This document shows, in pieces, positions 1 to 10,600 of a stretch of DNA of 57,760 nucleotides. Location of the stretch: positions 1-57,760 of the forward strand of contig JAGHSK010000030.1 in the NCBI GenBank assembly GCA_018065895.1. The letters are read 5' to 3'. How positions within the stretch are numbered: position 1 is the first letter of the stretch; each line of letters opens with the position of its first letter. The DNA is from Candidatus Cacconaster equi. Its GTDB lineage: Bacteria > Bacteroidota > Bacteroidia > Bacteroidales > UBA932. The notes below the pieces were generated by a model. It saw only the letters and a program-made list of their open reading frames with translations, made no database searches and was not told the origin of the DNA. The translations under genes and the position numbers were made by a program.

Positions 1-1748
1 GGATTGCATTTTGTTCCTTTTCCTTCGTATCCGCTATTCTTGAAATATTCCACGAACGTAAGACGCAAAGGGTGGACGAATGCGCCAAGACAGCTCATGG
101 CAAAGTTGAGCCCATGGCCTGCTACAAGAATCAATACAAAAGGAATCCATTGCCATGTGGGATTATCTCCCAGCAGTTTTACTCCCAAATCGTTGAAGGC
201 TCCTCCGAGCATTCCGCCGGCAAGTCCGAGTGCATAGAGTCGGATATAGCTCAATACGTCGCCGAGAATTCCGGTAGCCATATTGTAAGTGGCCCACAGA
301 CCGGCTCCGACGTTGACAAGCGGGTTGCGTCCCGGGGTGTTGAAAATATATATGCCAAGTCCTGACAATATGCCTACGACAATAATGGCCCACTTTGTGA
401 CCTCTTTGTCAAGAACGCTTGTCAATGCTCCGGCAGCTATGACAATTCCTCCTACAATGAGAAGCAGCCACGCCCAGGTGCTGATCGCATTCTTGAATCC
501 TTGCCGTTTCGTGATGCCTATTGCCTTGATTGTCATTGCCAGGCAGATATGGAAGATACCGATGACAAGTGCCGCAAGCATTGCAACGTCGTAACTTGAA
601 CCGCCTACGGAGATTTTTCCCGAGATCATGCAGTTCTTGAGTCCCTGCGGTATCCATGAAACCTCCGTCAGGTTGACACCGCAGAACGTTCCAAGCAGAA
701 GGCCTATGAATGTTGCGCCTACGCCCAGTGTAACTACAAGTCTCCAATGTGGTTTCAAACCGAGTATGTTCACTTTTCTCAGAAGCAAACCGACCCCTAT
801 GAGAATCAACCCGTATGCGGCATCTCCCATACAGAAGGACCAGAACAACAGGAAGAATGGGGCAAGTACCGGTGTCGGGTCAAACTCGTCGTAAACAGGC
901 ATTCCGTACATTCCGGTAAGTGTTTCGAAATTACGGGCGAACCAGTTGTTCTTCAACTTGATTGGTGGATTATCCTCTTTTGTTGCCGGCTCGGCGATAT
1001 AGAAAACTCCAATCTCGTCAAGAGCACTCTGTACCTTCTGGTCGTCGTCCGTAGGTGCGAAGCCTGTCAGAATATCAAGAGCATCCTCTGCGGCCGATGT
1101 CTTGGATCTTTTGGCCAGCTGTTTCTGTAGTTCGTCAATGCAGGACGCTCTCTCTGCCTTCAATGCAGGAATGTCGTTCTTCTCTTCCGAAAGTTTTTTC
1201 TTGACATCAGAAATCTGACTGTCCAAAGCCTTGAGCTCCGCATCTGTCTTGGAAAACGAATCTTCCGGAGCTGCAATCTCCTTTATCGGGAAATTCGCAC
1301 TTTCTCCAGAGCAATCAGCCAGGACGAAATAGACGTTGCCCGCCATTTCGCTTATAACGGCAATTGGATATTCTTTTTCCCAGGCAGGGTTGAATTTCTT
1401 CCTGGAAATTGTGTAGAAGTGCAGTTCGCAACCCTCTTTGCTGAGACGTTCGATACTTTCTTTTTCGAATGCTCCCCATGGGAAGCTGTAGTTGTGGCGG
1501 ACCTGTACCTTGTCCCGTTCAGAAAGCAGTGACACATATTCGCTGCTTCTGGTATAGTCGTCATTTTCAATATGTTCGATGAGCCTCTGTATCTCATTCG
1601 CCCGATTGTATATGGCGGCAGTCTCCTTGTCAACAGGTTTCTGGCTTCTGGAAATGTCGATCAGTCCCACTTCCTGAAGTTGAGTCAGGAAATTGTCAGT
1701 TTCTCCGCTTAGAAGCAGGAACGAGTATTTTGTCATTTTCCTGATCAT
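1..1748 (-). CDS. ntpI: V-type ATP synthase subunit I (partial, C-terminal end beyond window)
   Basis: Membrane stator subunit of the V-type ATPase, equivalent to eukaryotic subunit a; it forms the ion half-channels beside the K ring. The frame stays open from an ATG at 1748 to the window edge, giving 582 codons without a stop. The N-terminal half is soluble and charged, with a coiled-coil-like stretch; the second half is a series of hydrophobic helices. Near the end lies GDVLSYIRLYALGLAGG, which holds the conserved arginine of the ion path, followed by FVHPLRLTFVEYFKNSG, the signature that sits close to the C-terminus in this family, so only a few dozen residues should be missing. The ATG overlaps the subunit D stop (ATGA), so the two are translationally coupled. 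Subunit K is expected next, outside the window. Confidence 0.93.
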   Translation of the reverse strand, partial: MIRKMTKYSFLLLSGETDNFLTQLQEVGLIDISRSQKPVDKETAAIYNRANEIQRLIEHIENDDYTRSSEYVSLLSERDKVQVRHNYSFPWGAFEKESIERLSKEGCELHFYTISRKKFNPAWEKEYPIAVISEMAGNVYFVLADCSGESANFPIKEIAAPEDSFSKTDAELKALDSQISDVKKKLSEEKNDIPALKAERASCIDELQKQLAKRSKTSAAEDALDILTGFAPTDDDQKVQSALDEIGVFYIAEPATKEDNPPIKLKNNWFARNFETLTGMYGMPVYDEFDPTPVLAPFFLLFWSFCMGDAAYGLILIGVGLLLRKVNILGLKPHWRLVVTLGVGATFIGLLLGTFCGVNLTEVSWIPQGLKNCMISGKISVGGSSYDVAMLAALVIGIFHICLAMTIKAIGITKRQGFKNAISTWAWLLLIVGGIVIAAGALTSVLDKEVTKWAIIVVGILSGLGIYIFNTPGRNPLVNVGAGLWATYNMATGILGDVLSYIRLYALGLAGGMLGGAFNDLGVKLLGDNPTWQWIPFVLILVAGHGLNFAMSCLGAFVHPLRLTFVEYFKNSGYEGKGTKCN

Positions 1749-2350
1749 AATTCTTCCTCCTCTTCTATTGCGTGACGTGTTTTGACGATTTTTTGGGAGG
1801 CCTTGGATAGATTCTCCTCATCCTCCATAAATCGTTTAATCTTACGGATAGCCTCCTGATAGCCTGGAATCTGCACCTTCTCGTACAGGTTCACCTTCTG
1901 AGTCGTCTTTTTCCTCTGGAATTCCAGAATCCGGCTCTTTTCATTGTAAACTTCGGATTCGATACCCAGTTGGGCCAGATTCTGCAATATTTTTACACCG
2001 TCGGTGTACCACATGGGCTTGGCGAAGGCATTGAACGGCTTAACATCGTAGTCTACCCGCACCAGCTCCGGGGTCCGTACGCCGGCTACTTTGACGGTAG
2101 TGAGTTCAACGTCCTTTACTGCAATCAGACCCGGTTCGAATTCGTTCCAAAGGCGGGACAGGTAATCATATTCCTTCATGGCTGATTCCAGCTCTTCCAT
2201 AAGACGTTGCGATTCTGCCTTGGCTGATTGTACACTTGCGCGAAGCGCAGACTCCTTGCTCTTGAGGGTAGGGAGGGCCTTCTGCCGTACTTTCAGCTGT
2301 TTGCCGAGGTTCGTCAGTGATGTCTTGTTGTATTGGAATTTGATTGCCAT
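1745..2350 (-). CDS. ntpD: V-type ATP synthase subunit D
   Basis: Central rotor stalk subunit, which transmits rotation between the A3B3 head and the membrane ring. The product has 201 residues, the usual size. It starts MAIKFQYNKTSLTNLGKQL, and has long heptad-rich helices at both ends (about 10-65 and 145-195), as expected for the antiparallel coiled coil that inserts into the catalytic head. It begins two bases after the subunit B stop and overlaps the subunit I start by four bases. The C-terminus is acidic (EEEEEL). Its position between B and I matches Bacteroidota V-ATPase operons as I know them. Confidence 0.92.
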   Translation of the reverse strand: MAIKFQYNKTSLTNLGKQLKVRQKALPTLKSKESALRASVQSAKAESQRLMEELESAMKEYDYLSRLWNEFEPGLIAVKDVELTTVKVAGVRTPELVRVDYDVKPFNAFAKPMWYTDGVKILQNLAQLGIESEVYNEKSRILEFQRKKTTQKVNLYEKVQIPGYQEAIRKIKRFMEDEENLSKASQKIVKTRHAIEEEEEL

Positions 2351-2352
2351 TG

Positions 2353-3678
2353 TCAGTTAGCTTTCTTCGGCCAGTATTTGTCGATAAGTGCTTGTTTGAT
2401 GCCTGTTTCTGCCTGGCTGAAATATTCTGCGAACAGAGACCAGGCCGTATCGAGCATCTCTTCAATCGAAATGTTGACGTCGATTGAAAGAAGTCTGATG
2501 GCGTAGGCCTTTGCATACTCCAGACAGCGCATGTCATAATCGCTCAGGTCAAATCCGTTTTCGAGCTTGGTCTTTGCATTTTGAGCGTCAGCATACAGAC
2601 GTACAGATGCGTTCATCACCTGTGAATGGTCCTCACGTGTCTTTTTTCCTTGGACAAGTTGTTTCAGTCGGGAAAGTGAGCGGAATGGATCGATGATGAC
2701 CTTTCCCGTATCGGTATCCATTCTGAGGAAAAGCTGTCCTTCCGTGATATATCCGGTATTGTCAGGGATGGCGTGAGTGATGTCTCCGTCATTCAAGGTT
2801 GTCACTGCTATGATTGTAATAGAACCTCCGTCCGGCAACTGTACCGCTTTCTCATAGATCTTTGCAAGGTCAGAATAGAGTGAGCCTGGCATTGAGTCCT
2901 TTGACGGAATCTGATCCATACGGTTTGAAACGATGCTCAATGCATCTGCATAAAGCGTCATGTCCGTAAGCAGAACCAAAACTTTCTCATTTTTGTCAAC
3001 TGCAAAATATTCCGCTGCTGCAAGAGCCATATCCGGGATGAGCAGACGCTCTACAGGCGGCTGGTCAGTAGTATTGACGAAGCTGATGATTTTGTCCAGT
3101 GCACCGGCGCTTTCGAATTCATGGCGGAAATAGAGATAATCATCATTGCTCAATCCCATTCCGCCAAGGATAATCTTGTCCACATCGGCACGAAGCGCAA
3201 CTTGGGCCATTACCTGGTTGTATGGCTGGTCAGGGTCTGCAAAGAAAGGAATTTTCTGACCTGAAACGAGTGTGTTGTTAAGGTCAATTCCTGCAATGCC
3301 GGTAGGGATCAACTCTGAAGGCTGCTTGCGTTTGTATGGGTTTACGGAAGGTCCGCCAATCTGCCTGTGCTCACCTTCTACTTCAGGACCGCCATCGATA
3401 GGCTTTCCATATGCATTGAAGAAGCGTCCTGAGAGTTCTTCGCTGACATTCAGTGCAGGGGCCTCTCCGAAAAACATCACTTCGGCATTTGTTGGGATTC
3501 CCTCTGTTCCGGAAAAAATCTGGAGAGTGACTACATCGCCTTTGATCTTTACAACCTGTGCAAGACGACCTGCAACCGTTGCAAGTTCGTCATTGCTGAC
3601 TCCTTGAGCCTTAAGCGAAACAGTGGCTTTTGTGATTGACTCAAGTTGAGTGTATATTCTTTGGAATGCTTTAGTCAT
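2353..3678 (-). CDS. ntpB: V-type ATP synthase subunit B
   Basis: Non-catalytic nucleotide-binding subunit of the A3B3 head, 441 residues from the chosen start. It contains SGRFFNAYGKPIDGGP and, where the catalytic subunit has its P-loop, GQKIPFFADPDQP at about residues 140-152. The lack of a Walker A lysine there is normal for B and separates it from A. The longer reading from 3705 adds nine residues that overlap the A gene; I prefer the internal ATG at 3678, which begins MTKAFQRIYTQ like family members and overlaps the A stop by eight bases. Subunit D follows after two bases. Confidence 0.93.
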   Translation of the reverse strand: MTKAFQRIYTQLESITKATVSLKAQGVSNDELATVAGRLAQVVKIKGDVVTLQIFSGTEGIPTNAEVMFFGEAPALNVSEELSGRFFNAYGKPIDGGPEVEGEHRQIGGPSVNPYKRKQPSELIPTGIAGIDLNNTLVSGQKIPFFADPDQPYNQVMAQVALRADVDKIILGGMGLSNDDYLYFRHEFESAGALDKIISFVNTTDQPPVERLLIPDMALAAAEYFAVDKNEKVLVLLTDMTLYADALSIVSNRMDQIPSKDSMPGSLYSDLAKIYEKAVQLPDGGSITIIAVTTLNDGDITHAIPDNTGYITEGQLFLRMDTDTGKVIIDPFRSLSRLKQLVQGKKTREDHSQVMNASVRLYADAQNAKTKLENGFDLSDYDMRCLEYAKAYAIRLLSIDVNISIEEMLDTAWSLFAEYFSQAETGIKQALIDKYWPKKAN

Positions 3679-5431
3679 TGTTCGATACTTTATTAAGTTG
3701 CTCAAGATATTGGTTGAATTTTTCGCTCTTGAACTCGGAGTAGTTCATCTGACGGAGCAGGTTGATGAGCTCCTTGTATTTTTCGCGGCATTTGTCGAAA
3801 TTTTCGAATTTGAATTCGTGGTCACAAATTCCAAGAACCAGTTCAAGCATGAATTTCTGGCGCTCAAGCGGACAGAGAGCATCGATTGAGTCGAAGGCAT
3901 CCTGCTGCAGAATGACGAAATCAATCAATTCGCTCTTCCAGTATTGTTCGTGGTAACTTACCGGAACGCCATCATCGCCGAGAATGTTGATCTGATCTGC
4001 CACCTCTTTGCCTCTGCGGACGATGTTCTTGGCGCGGTTTACGTTATCAACCCAATTCTTGTCGATACGTTCTTTCAGATACTCGACAACCTCAGGATAT
4101 TCCAGGTATTTGGAATATGAGTCAATCGGATTCACCGCCGGATACCTCTTCTGGTCGGCACGGCTCTGTTCGAGAGCATAGAAGCATCTCGCAGCCTTCT
4201 TTGTGGATTCTGTTACAGGCTCCTTAAGGTTACCGCCGGCAGGGGATACAGTTCCGATGAAGGTTACGGATCCGGTTTTTCCGTTGCGCAGTTTTACGAT
4301 TCCTGCTCTTGAATAGAAGTTGGATATGATGGCTGACAAATCGACAGGGAAGGCATCTGCTCCAGGGAGCTCTTCCATACGGTTGCTCATTTCACGGAGA
4401 GCCTGTGCCCAACGTGAAGTGGAATCGGCAAGAAGAAGAGCTTTCATACCCATTGCGCGGTAATATTCGCATATTGTCATCGCCGTATAAACGGAAGCTT
4501 CACGCGCTGCCACAGGCATATTGGAAGTGTTGCAGATGATGGTTGTCCTTTCCATCAGTTTTCGACCAGTGTGAGGGTCCACAAGCTCTGGGAATTCAGT
4601 GAAAATCTCAACTACCTCGTTTGCTCGCTCTCCACAGGCGGCCATCACGATGACCTCGGCGTCACCCTGCTTTGCAATTGCATGCTGAAGCACTGTCTTG
4701 CCACAGCCGAACGGTCCTGGAATAAATCCTGTACCTCCTTCTGCGATAGGGTTGAGCGTGTCGATACAGCGGACACCGGTCTCCATAATGCGGTATGGAC
4801 GAGGTTTTTCGGCATACCCTCCGACGGCTATCTTGACAGGCCATTTCTGTACCATAGTCACAATGTGGCTCTCGCCATCTTCATCTGTGAGAACAGCCAT
4901 CTGATCGTCAATCCTGTAATCTCCCTCGTCAGATATGCTCGTGATGGTGTATTCTCCCTTGAATGAGAATGGTACCATGATTTTGTGAGGCAGCCACCCT
5001 TCCTTCACCTCTCCGAGCCAATCGGCAGCCTGGACTTTGTCACCCACTTTGGCGATAGGGGTGAAATGCCATGCCTTTTCATGGTCAAGAGGGTCCGTAT
5101 ATTCACCTCGTTTGAGAAAAACGCCCTCCATTGTCTCCAGATTGTTCTGAAGTCCGTCATAACTGCTTGACAATAGACCAGGTCCGAGAGAGACTTCAAG
5201 CATGTGCCCGTCGAACTCCACAGTATCACCCTGCTTGAGCCCGCGTGTGCTTTCATAAACTTGTACAAAGGCATTCTTCCCGGATACCTTGATGACTTCA
5301 GCCATGAGCTTGGTTCCGCCAAGATTGATGTAGCAGATCTCATTTTGTGAGACGTGCCCTGAAATCTTGACTGTCACAAGATTGGAGATAATGCCAGTAA
5401 CTACGCCAGTACTTTTTTCCATATGGTTCAT
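3671..5431 (-). CDS. ntpA: V-type ATP synthase catalytic subunit A
   Basis: Catalytic ATP-hydrolysing or ATP-synthesising subunit, 586 residues, full length. The Walker A motif GPFGCGKT is at 239-246. The segment after about residue 110 contains the bulge domain typical of V-type A subunits (WHFTPIAKVGDKV and DWLGEV), which F-type beta subunits lack. LLADSTSRWAQALREMSNR is the conserved catalytic-domain stretch. The ATG overlaps the stop of the preceding DUF2764 gene (ATGA), and the 3' end overlaps subunit B, so A and B are made in coupled amounts. Another methionine at residue 4 could also serve as start. Confidence 0.95.
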   Translation of the reverse strand: MNHMEKSTGVVTGIISNLVTVKISGHVSQNEICYINLGGTKLMAEVIKVSGKNAFVQVYESTRGLKQGDTVEFDGHMLEVSLGPGLLSSSYDGLQNNLETMEGVFLKRGEYTDPLDHEKAWHFTPIAKVGDKVQAADWLGEVKEGWLPHKIMVPFSFKGEYTITSISDEGDYRIDDQMAVLTDEDGESHIVTMVQKWPVKIAVGGYAEKPRPYRIMETGVRCIDTLNPIAEGGTGFIPGPFGCGKTVLQHAIAKQGDAEVIVMAACGERANEVVEIFTEFPELVDPHTGRKLMERTTIICNTSNMPVAAREASVYTAMTICEYYRAMGMKALLLADSTSRWAQALREMSNRMEELPGADAFPVDLSAIISNFYSRAGIVKLRNGKTGSVTFIGTVSPAGGNLKEPVTESTKKAARCFYALEQSRADQKRYPAVNPIDSYSKYLEYPEVVEYLKERIDKNWVDNVNRAKNIVRRGKEVADQINILGDDGVPVSYHEQYWKSELIDFVILQQDAFDSIDALCPLERQKFMLELVLGICDHEFKFENFDKCREKYKELINLLRQMNYSEFKSEKFNQYLEQLNKVSNND

Positions 5432-6003
5432 TTATTATTTTCGTTCGGGTCATAACTTACACCCTTGAAAGTGCCTCGCACTTCTCCGACAAGGGTGCGG
5501 AAGAATTCTTCTCCCGTTTTCTGATCGAGTCTGCTCCAACGTGAAACAATGGCCGCCTTCGCGATGAATGCGAGAATTACATTCATATTGAAAAGTTCGA
5601 ACAAGACGATGTTGTCGATTTTGTCCCACATTATCCTGTCAATAAGTTTCTCGCGCTCAATCAGATCTGTAACGGCGAATGCCTTGCTGAGCTTTGCATA
5701 GTCGTCGGAATCGTCCTCGATGCTGTTTCCCTCAAGCCATGCCACCTTGGCATTGCGTACATATAGGTCGAAATTGAAGAATTCTTTCAGAAACTTGCTG
5801 CCTGTCTTCTCTACAGCCGTGTAGAAATAGCGTGATCGGCTATCCTGATTCAGACCGGATTCCAACCAGGCAATAAGGCGGTTGTCTTTTTCGGAACATT
5901 TCTCCTTGATGCTCTGAACTAGCGCCGTATAGTTGAACGGACGCGATTCGTAATCAAGGACGAGTCCCGGAAGTCCCGCGATGATGTATGGATAATTGCC
6001 CAT
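5428..6003 (-). CDS. DUF2764 family protein, presumed V-ATPase subunit C equivalent
   Basis: A protein of 191 residues lying between the E and A subunit genes, where other bacterial V-ATPase operons carry subunit C (and often F). It begins MGNYPYIIAGLPGLVLDY, which resembles the DUF2764 family start (a Y-Y-x-x-AGLP pattern), and is rich in helices and acidic residues, with no signal peptide or membrane segment. A longer reading from 6153 only adds residues that lie inside the subunit E gene; the ATG at 6003 falls one base after the E stop and is preferred. A structural role as the neck or C-like subunit is inferred from position and size; no catalytic motif is visible. Confidence 0.82.
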   Translation of the reverse strand: MGNYPYIIAGLPGLVLDYESRPFNYTALVQSIKEKCSEKDNRLIAWLESGLNQDSRSRYFYTAVEKTGSKFLKEFFNFDLYVRNAKVAWLEGNSIEDDSDDYAKLSKAFAVTDLIEREKLIDRIMWDKIDNIVLFELFNMNVILAFIAKAAIVSRWSRLDQKTGEEFFRTLVGEVRGTFKGVSYDPNENNK

Positions 6004-6004
6004 A

Positions 6005-6616
6005 TCAGCCAAAAAGGATTTTCTTGGTAGCAGGGCGGAGATATTCTCCGATAAGAGAGCTGAAAGCTTCGTCTGTGAAACAAATCCGATATCCTCCATC
6101 CTTTGGCCCCACCTTGAAGCCCTGAGCCATTCCTTTTTCGAATTTGACATCAATTCCTGATGAAAGAATTGATGATATTTCAGCTTCGAATCTTTCTCCG
6201 AGTTCGGATTTTGCCGAGGCTGGAAGAATCACGTCAAGGCTTTCACCCTCTGCCATGGAAGGCTGGAAGGCCTTGATGACGGAGGTGATAAGGGATTTCA
6301 AATATTCCTTGTCAGAGAACAGAGCTTTTACGGGAGCGTTGACCGCTGATGCGGTGATTGCATTTTCAACCTGCTGTTTGACAGCCGATATAGCCTGAAC
6401 TGACGCCATTTTGACATCGCTTTCGGTCTTGGAGCCAAGTTCGGCAGCATTTTTTTCAGCCTGATCAATTATCTGAGCAGCCTGTTCCTTTGCTTTTGAA
6501 ATAATAAAATCGGCTTCTTTCTTTGCTTTTGCAACCAGTTCTTCACCTTCTTGCTTTCCTTTTGACAGGCCTTCATTGTAGAGCTTGTCCGTCAGTTCTT
6601 GCAACTTGTTCTGCAT
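6005..6616 (-). CDS. ntpE: V-type ATP synthase subunit E
   Basis: Peripheral stalk subunit linking the A3B3 head to subunit I. It has 203 residues. The first 110 are a long alanine-, lysine- and glutamate-rich helix (KAKKEADFIISKAKEQ and similar), the rest a mixed globular domain that binds the head, as in the family. It is the first gene of the operon, 97 bases after metF, with a good promoter match in that gap. No separate subunit G/H partner gene is visible upstream. Confidence 0.88.
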   Translation of the reverse strand: MQNKLQELTDKLYNEGLSKGKQEGEELVAKAKKEADFIISKAKEQAAQIIDQAEKNAAELGSKTESDVKMASVQAISAVKQQVENAITASAVNAPVKALFSDKEYLKSLITSVIKAFQPSMAEGESLDVILPASAKSELGERFEAEISSILSSGIDVKFEKGMAQGFKVGPKDGGYRICFTDEAFSSLIGEYLRPATKKILFG

Positions 6617-6655
6617 ATGCTTGATTATTGTTTGTTATGCTTGAGTTTATCAAGG

Positions 6656-6686
6656 CAAAAATAAATAATAATCGGGCAAAATCCAA
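6656..6686 (-). promoter_or_regulatory. Promoter of V-ATPase operon
   Basis: Minus-strand TATTTTTG (6656-6663) matches the Bacteroidota -7 consensus TAnnTTTG, and TTGG (6683-6686) lies 19 bases upstream, at the right distance for the -33 box. It is 39 bases before the subunit E start codon. This is a visual match only. Confidence 0.6.
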
Positions 6687-6713
6687 GATAGCAATGGCTT
6701 TGAAGTAGAAAAA

Positions 6714-7601
6714 TCAGAATACTTCCCGAAGAATTTCAACAATGTTGCGTCCGCGGCTCATTGTGTAGTAGTGAATGGCGGGGACACCTGATGAGATGAG
6801 CTCCCGGCTTTGGGTAATACACCACTCAATGCCGATTTGGCGGACCTGATCATCGGTCGTGCATTTCTGTATTTCCTTTATGAGTTCCTTCGGCATATGA
6901 AGTGAAAATACTTCCGGAAGTTTGGCCAGATGGCCGAAGTTGGCGACAGGCTTGAGGCCGGGGATTATTGGAACGGATATGCCGGCTTGGCGACATTTCT
7001 TTTCAAAATTGAAGAAGACCTTGTTGTCGAAAAACATTTGTGTGATGATGTAATTCGCTCCGGCATCGACCTTCTCTTTGAGGTGCATAATGTCGCAGTC
7101 GAGATTTTCAGCTTCGAAATGTTTTTCCGGGTAGCCTGCCACACCTATGCAGAATTTGTCAGGGAAGGTATTGTGAATCTGTTCCACAAGCTCGCGGCAG
7201 TATGTGTGTCCGTCCTTGACCGCTGTAAATGCCGCTTCTCCTTTCGCCGCCTCTCCACGAAGTGCCATTACATTTTCTATACCGATGAAATTCAAGTCGA
7301 ACAATACGTTCTCAATCTGATATCTGCTCGCTCCTCCGCATATGATGTGAGGCACCACCTCTGTTCTGTAGCGGCGGAGCAGTGCGGCTGTGATTGCGAT
7401 GGTACCTGGATGCTTTGTCACCACACGACCGTTTTCAATCTCATCACGGTGGCAGGTGATGTTGACATAAGGCGGACGGAACTCCATCAGTGGGTCCATT
7501 GTCCGATATAGTATGTCAAGGTCACTGCCTTTGAGCGGTGGCACGAATTCGAGAGATGGAAACGCCTTTCTCCCGGCAGTCAGGATATCACTTACTTTCA
7601 T
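6714..7601 (-). CDS. metF: Methylenetetrahydrofolate reductase
   Basis: Flavoprotein that reduces 5,10-methylenetetrahydrofolate to 5-methyltetrahydrofolate, the methyl donor for methionine synthase. It has 295 residues, the normal size for bacterial MetF. SLEFVPP near the N-terminus corresponds to the family FEFFPP motif with the catalytic glutamate; NVMALRGE and FCIGVAGYPEKH are the folate- and FAD-binding segments; ITQMFFDN is the conserved TQ-FFD motif. The start codon lies inside the end of metH (14-base overlap), so the two are coupled and serve the same methyl transfer. It probably shares the metH promoter. Confidence 0.95.
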   Translation of the reverse strand: MKVSDILTAGRKAFPSLEFVPPLKGSDLDILYRTMDPLMEFRPPYVNITCHRDEIENGRVVTKHPGTIAITAALLRRYRTEVVPHIICGGASRYQIENVLFDLNFIGIENVMALRGEAAKGEAAFTAVKDGHTYCRELVEQIHNTFPDKFCIGVAGYPEKHFEAENLDCDIMHLKEKVDAGANYIITQMFFDNKVFFNFEKKCRQAGISVPIIPGLKPVANFGHLAKLPEVFSLHMPKELIKEIQKCTTDDQVRQIGIEWCITQSRELISSGVPAIHYYTMSRGRNIVEILREVF

Positions 7602-10600
7602 TTTGTTCTCTCAGATTTACGTATTTTGCGTTCGGATGAGATATGAGCATTCCGCATACGGAGCTTTCCGGCAGCATGGCATAGTTTCCGGTAAGCCGGA
7701 TGCCGAGCTCTTCGGTTGCGTTGAGTAGAAAAAATGCCTTTTCTTTCAAAGAGTGGTCAGGACAGGAAGAATAGCCGAAAGCCGGCCTGATGACATTTCC
7801 ATCCGGAGCCGTTTCAAGTTGCAGCCATTGTGCCGCACCCTCCGCAAGTCTGGCGCAGAGACTTTCCCGCATCAGATGGTCATAATCGCGGCAGTCGCAG
7901 CAGCATTTGTGATGGTCTTCCACCTTCACGGCGAATAACCCCACTCTGGTGGATTTATCTTCTGAAAAGAAATCAGCCAGTGATTCGAATTCAGTCAGAG
8001 TTGAGGTTGACCTATGCATTCCCAGACGGACTTCCGGCAGCACGATATCGTCACCGGATCTGTGTGCGTCAAAGAATTTTGCAATGCAGGATATCTCAAT
8101 CTGCCTCTCCTCAATCATTTGTCTGAGCATAGACTTTCCGGCTTCAAGTGTTTTTACCGCCTCCTCAGATGAACTCTCTCTGAACCCCCAGAATGCGAGA
8201 AACATTCTCCAATCTATATGATCGGATATCAGTGCCGGATCAATCCATTTCTCGATGAAGTCGGATTTGCCGAATGAGGCACTTTGGCGGAAATCATCGT
8301 AGTGAGGCGCACGTTTGCGAGCTTCTTCAACGGAAATGAATTCTTCTCCGTTTGAAAGATGCAGGTGCTTCAACTTCTCCTGTTCCTGCTTGATTCCGGC
8401 TTTGCATTCCTCAGGATTCCGTATCATTTTAGCCAACATATTGGCACAGTCAGACGCGCTGTTTGTATATACCACTCCTCCGGAATATGCGGGCGCCAGC
8501 TTGAGCGCGGTATGCAGGGCTGTTGTAGTGGCTCCTCCCACGAAAAGTGGAATATTGCATCCCGCTTTCTCCATATCGTGGCACAGGTTTTCCATCTCTT
8601 TGAGTGACGGGGTGATGAGTCCGCTGACACCGACAAAGTCAGCGTCCTCGGTTGAAATCGCCTCTATTATGGCTTGATTCTCAACCATAACCCCGAGGTC
8701 AATGATGTCAATATCATTGCACGACAACACTATTCCGAGAATGTTTTTTCCAATGTCGTGTACGTCTCCCTTGACTGTGGCAAGAATCATCTTCTTTCTG
8801 CGTCTGCAGCTGGCCCCTTTTTCCTTTTCTATTTCTGGCTGGAGGATCTCCACTGCCGCGCGCATTGTCTTTGCAGCTTTTACGACTTGAGGCAGAAACA
8901 TCTTGCCCTCAGAGAACAGCTCTCCTACATTTTCCATTCCATTGAGAAGAGGCCCGTCTATGATTCTCAATGCGGACATATGTTCAAGAGCTTCGTTCAG
9001 ATCTTCCACAAGATATTCTTCCGTGCCGTTGCGCAACGCATATTCCAGCCTTTTTTCGAACGGCAAGGCGCGCCATGGCTTCTCTTTCTCCTTCGTCTGA
9101 CCGTCTGAAGCGCGGGCCTTGATTTCCCCGGCAATCTGTACGAGTCTTGCAGTGGCCTCTTCGTCAGAGTTGAAGATGACATCTTCCACCGCTTTCAGAA
9201 GTTCCGGCTCTATTTCGGTGTATGGAAGCAGCATGGAAGGATTGACGATAGCCATATCCAGGCCGGCTGCAATGGCGTGGTACAAAAATGCCGAATGCAT
9301 GGCTTCCCGAACGGCATTGTTCCCACGGAAAGCAAACGAGAGATTGGAAACTCCTCCGGAAGTGTGGCTGCCCGGAAGATTTTCCTTTATCCATTTTACC
9401 GCTTTGATGAAATCCACGGCATAGTCTCTGTCAGAAGCCATTCCGGTTCCGATGGTCAGAACATTGACGTCAAATATGATGTCACACGGACGATATCCCG
9501 CCTTCTTTGTGAGAAGGTCATATGCGCGGCGGCAGATATTTATCTTTCTATCATAGTCTGTCGCCTGACCCTCTTCGTCAAAGGCCATCACTATGGCGGC
9601 GGCTCCGAATCTGCGTATTTCACCGGCTTTCTGCAGAAACTCCTCTTCACCGTTTTTCAATGATATGGAGTTTACTATGCATCTTCCCGGAGCGGCTTTC
9701 AATCCTGCGACAACTGTGTTCCAGTCGGAAGAGTCTATCATTACGGCAGCTTTCGCTATCGCCGGATCATTTTGTATGAATCGGATGAAATTGTCCATTT
9801 CGTGCGGGGCATCGAGCAGGGGATCATCCATATTTATGTCAATGATATTGGCTCCATCCTCCACCTGTTTGCGGGCAATCGAAGAAGCTTCCTCGTAATT
9901 TTTTTCGCTTATAAGCCTTGCGAATTTCTTTGATCCGGCCACATTGGTCCTTTCTCCCACATTCACAAAGTTCTGTGTAGCCAGATCGATCGTGACGGTT
10001 TCAAGACCGGACACTGTCAGTACGTCATCTTCCTTGCCGACTATCCTTCGCGGTGGTATCTTTTTCAGTGCTGATGCTATGGCTTTGATATGATCAGGTG
10101 TCGTTCCGCAGCAGCCTCCGGCGATATTCAGCATCCCGCGTGACGCAGCCTGCCGGATTATTTCTGCCATCGTTTCCGGAGATTGATCGTATTCTCCGAG
10201 ATGGTTCGGCAACCCGGCGTTCGGGTGCATGCTTACCGCACACGAAACCTTTTCGGAAATCTGTTCAATGAAAGGGACCATTTCCGCAGCTCCGAATGAA
10301 CAGTTCAACCCGAAACTTATGATAGGAAAATGGCTGATGGCATTGTACAAGGCGTCGATCGCGGTGCCTGTAAGAAGTCGTCCGCTCTTGTCATTTATTG
10401 TGGCGGAGACCATAACGGGAAGGGACTTTCCTCTTTCAGAGAATATTTTGTCAAGGGTGTATAACGCAATTTTCAGATTGATGGGATAGAATACCGTCTC
10501 AATCATTATCAGGTCGCAGCCACCGTCAATCAGGGCACGGGCATTCTCTTCGTAAGCCTTGAAGATATCCCCCTCGCTGTGGGGACCGAGAACCCCTGCC

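Noticed and set aside
4571-4966. Plus-strand open frame of 131 codons opposite subunit A
   Set aside because: Antisense to the Walker A region of a conserved V-ATPase gene.
6004-6153. N-terminal extension of the DUF2764 protein
   Set aside because: It overlaps the end of subunit E and is not like the family; the ATG at 6003 fits both operon spacing and the family start.
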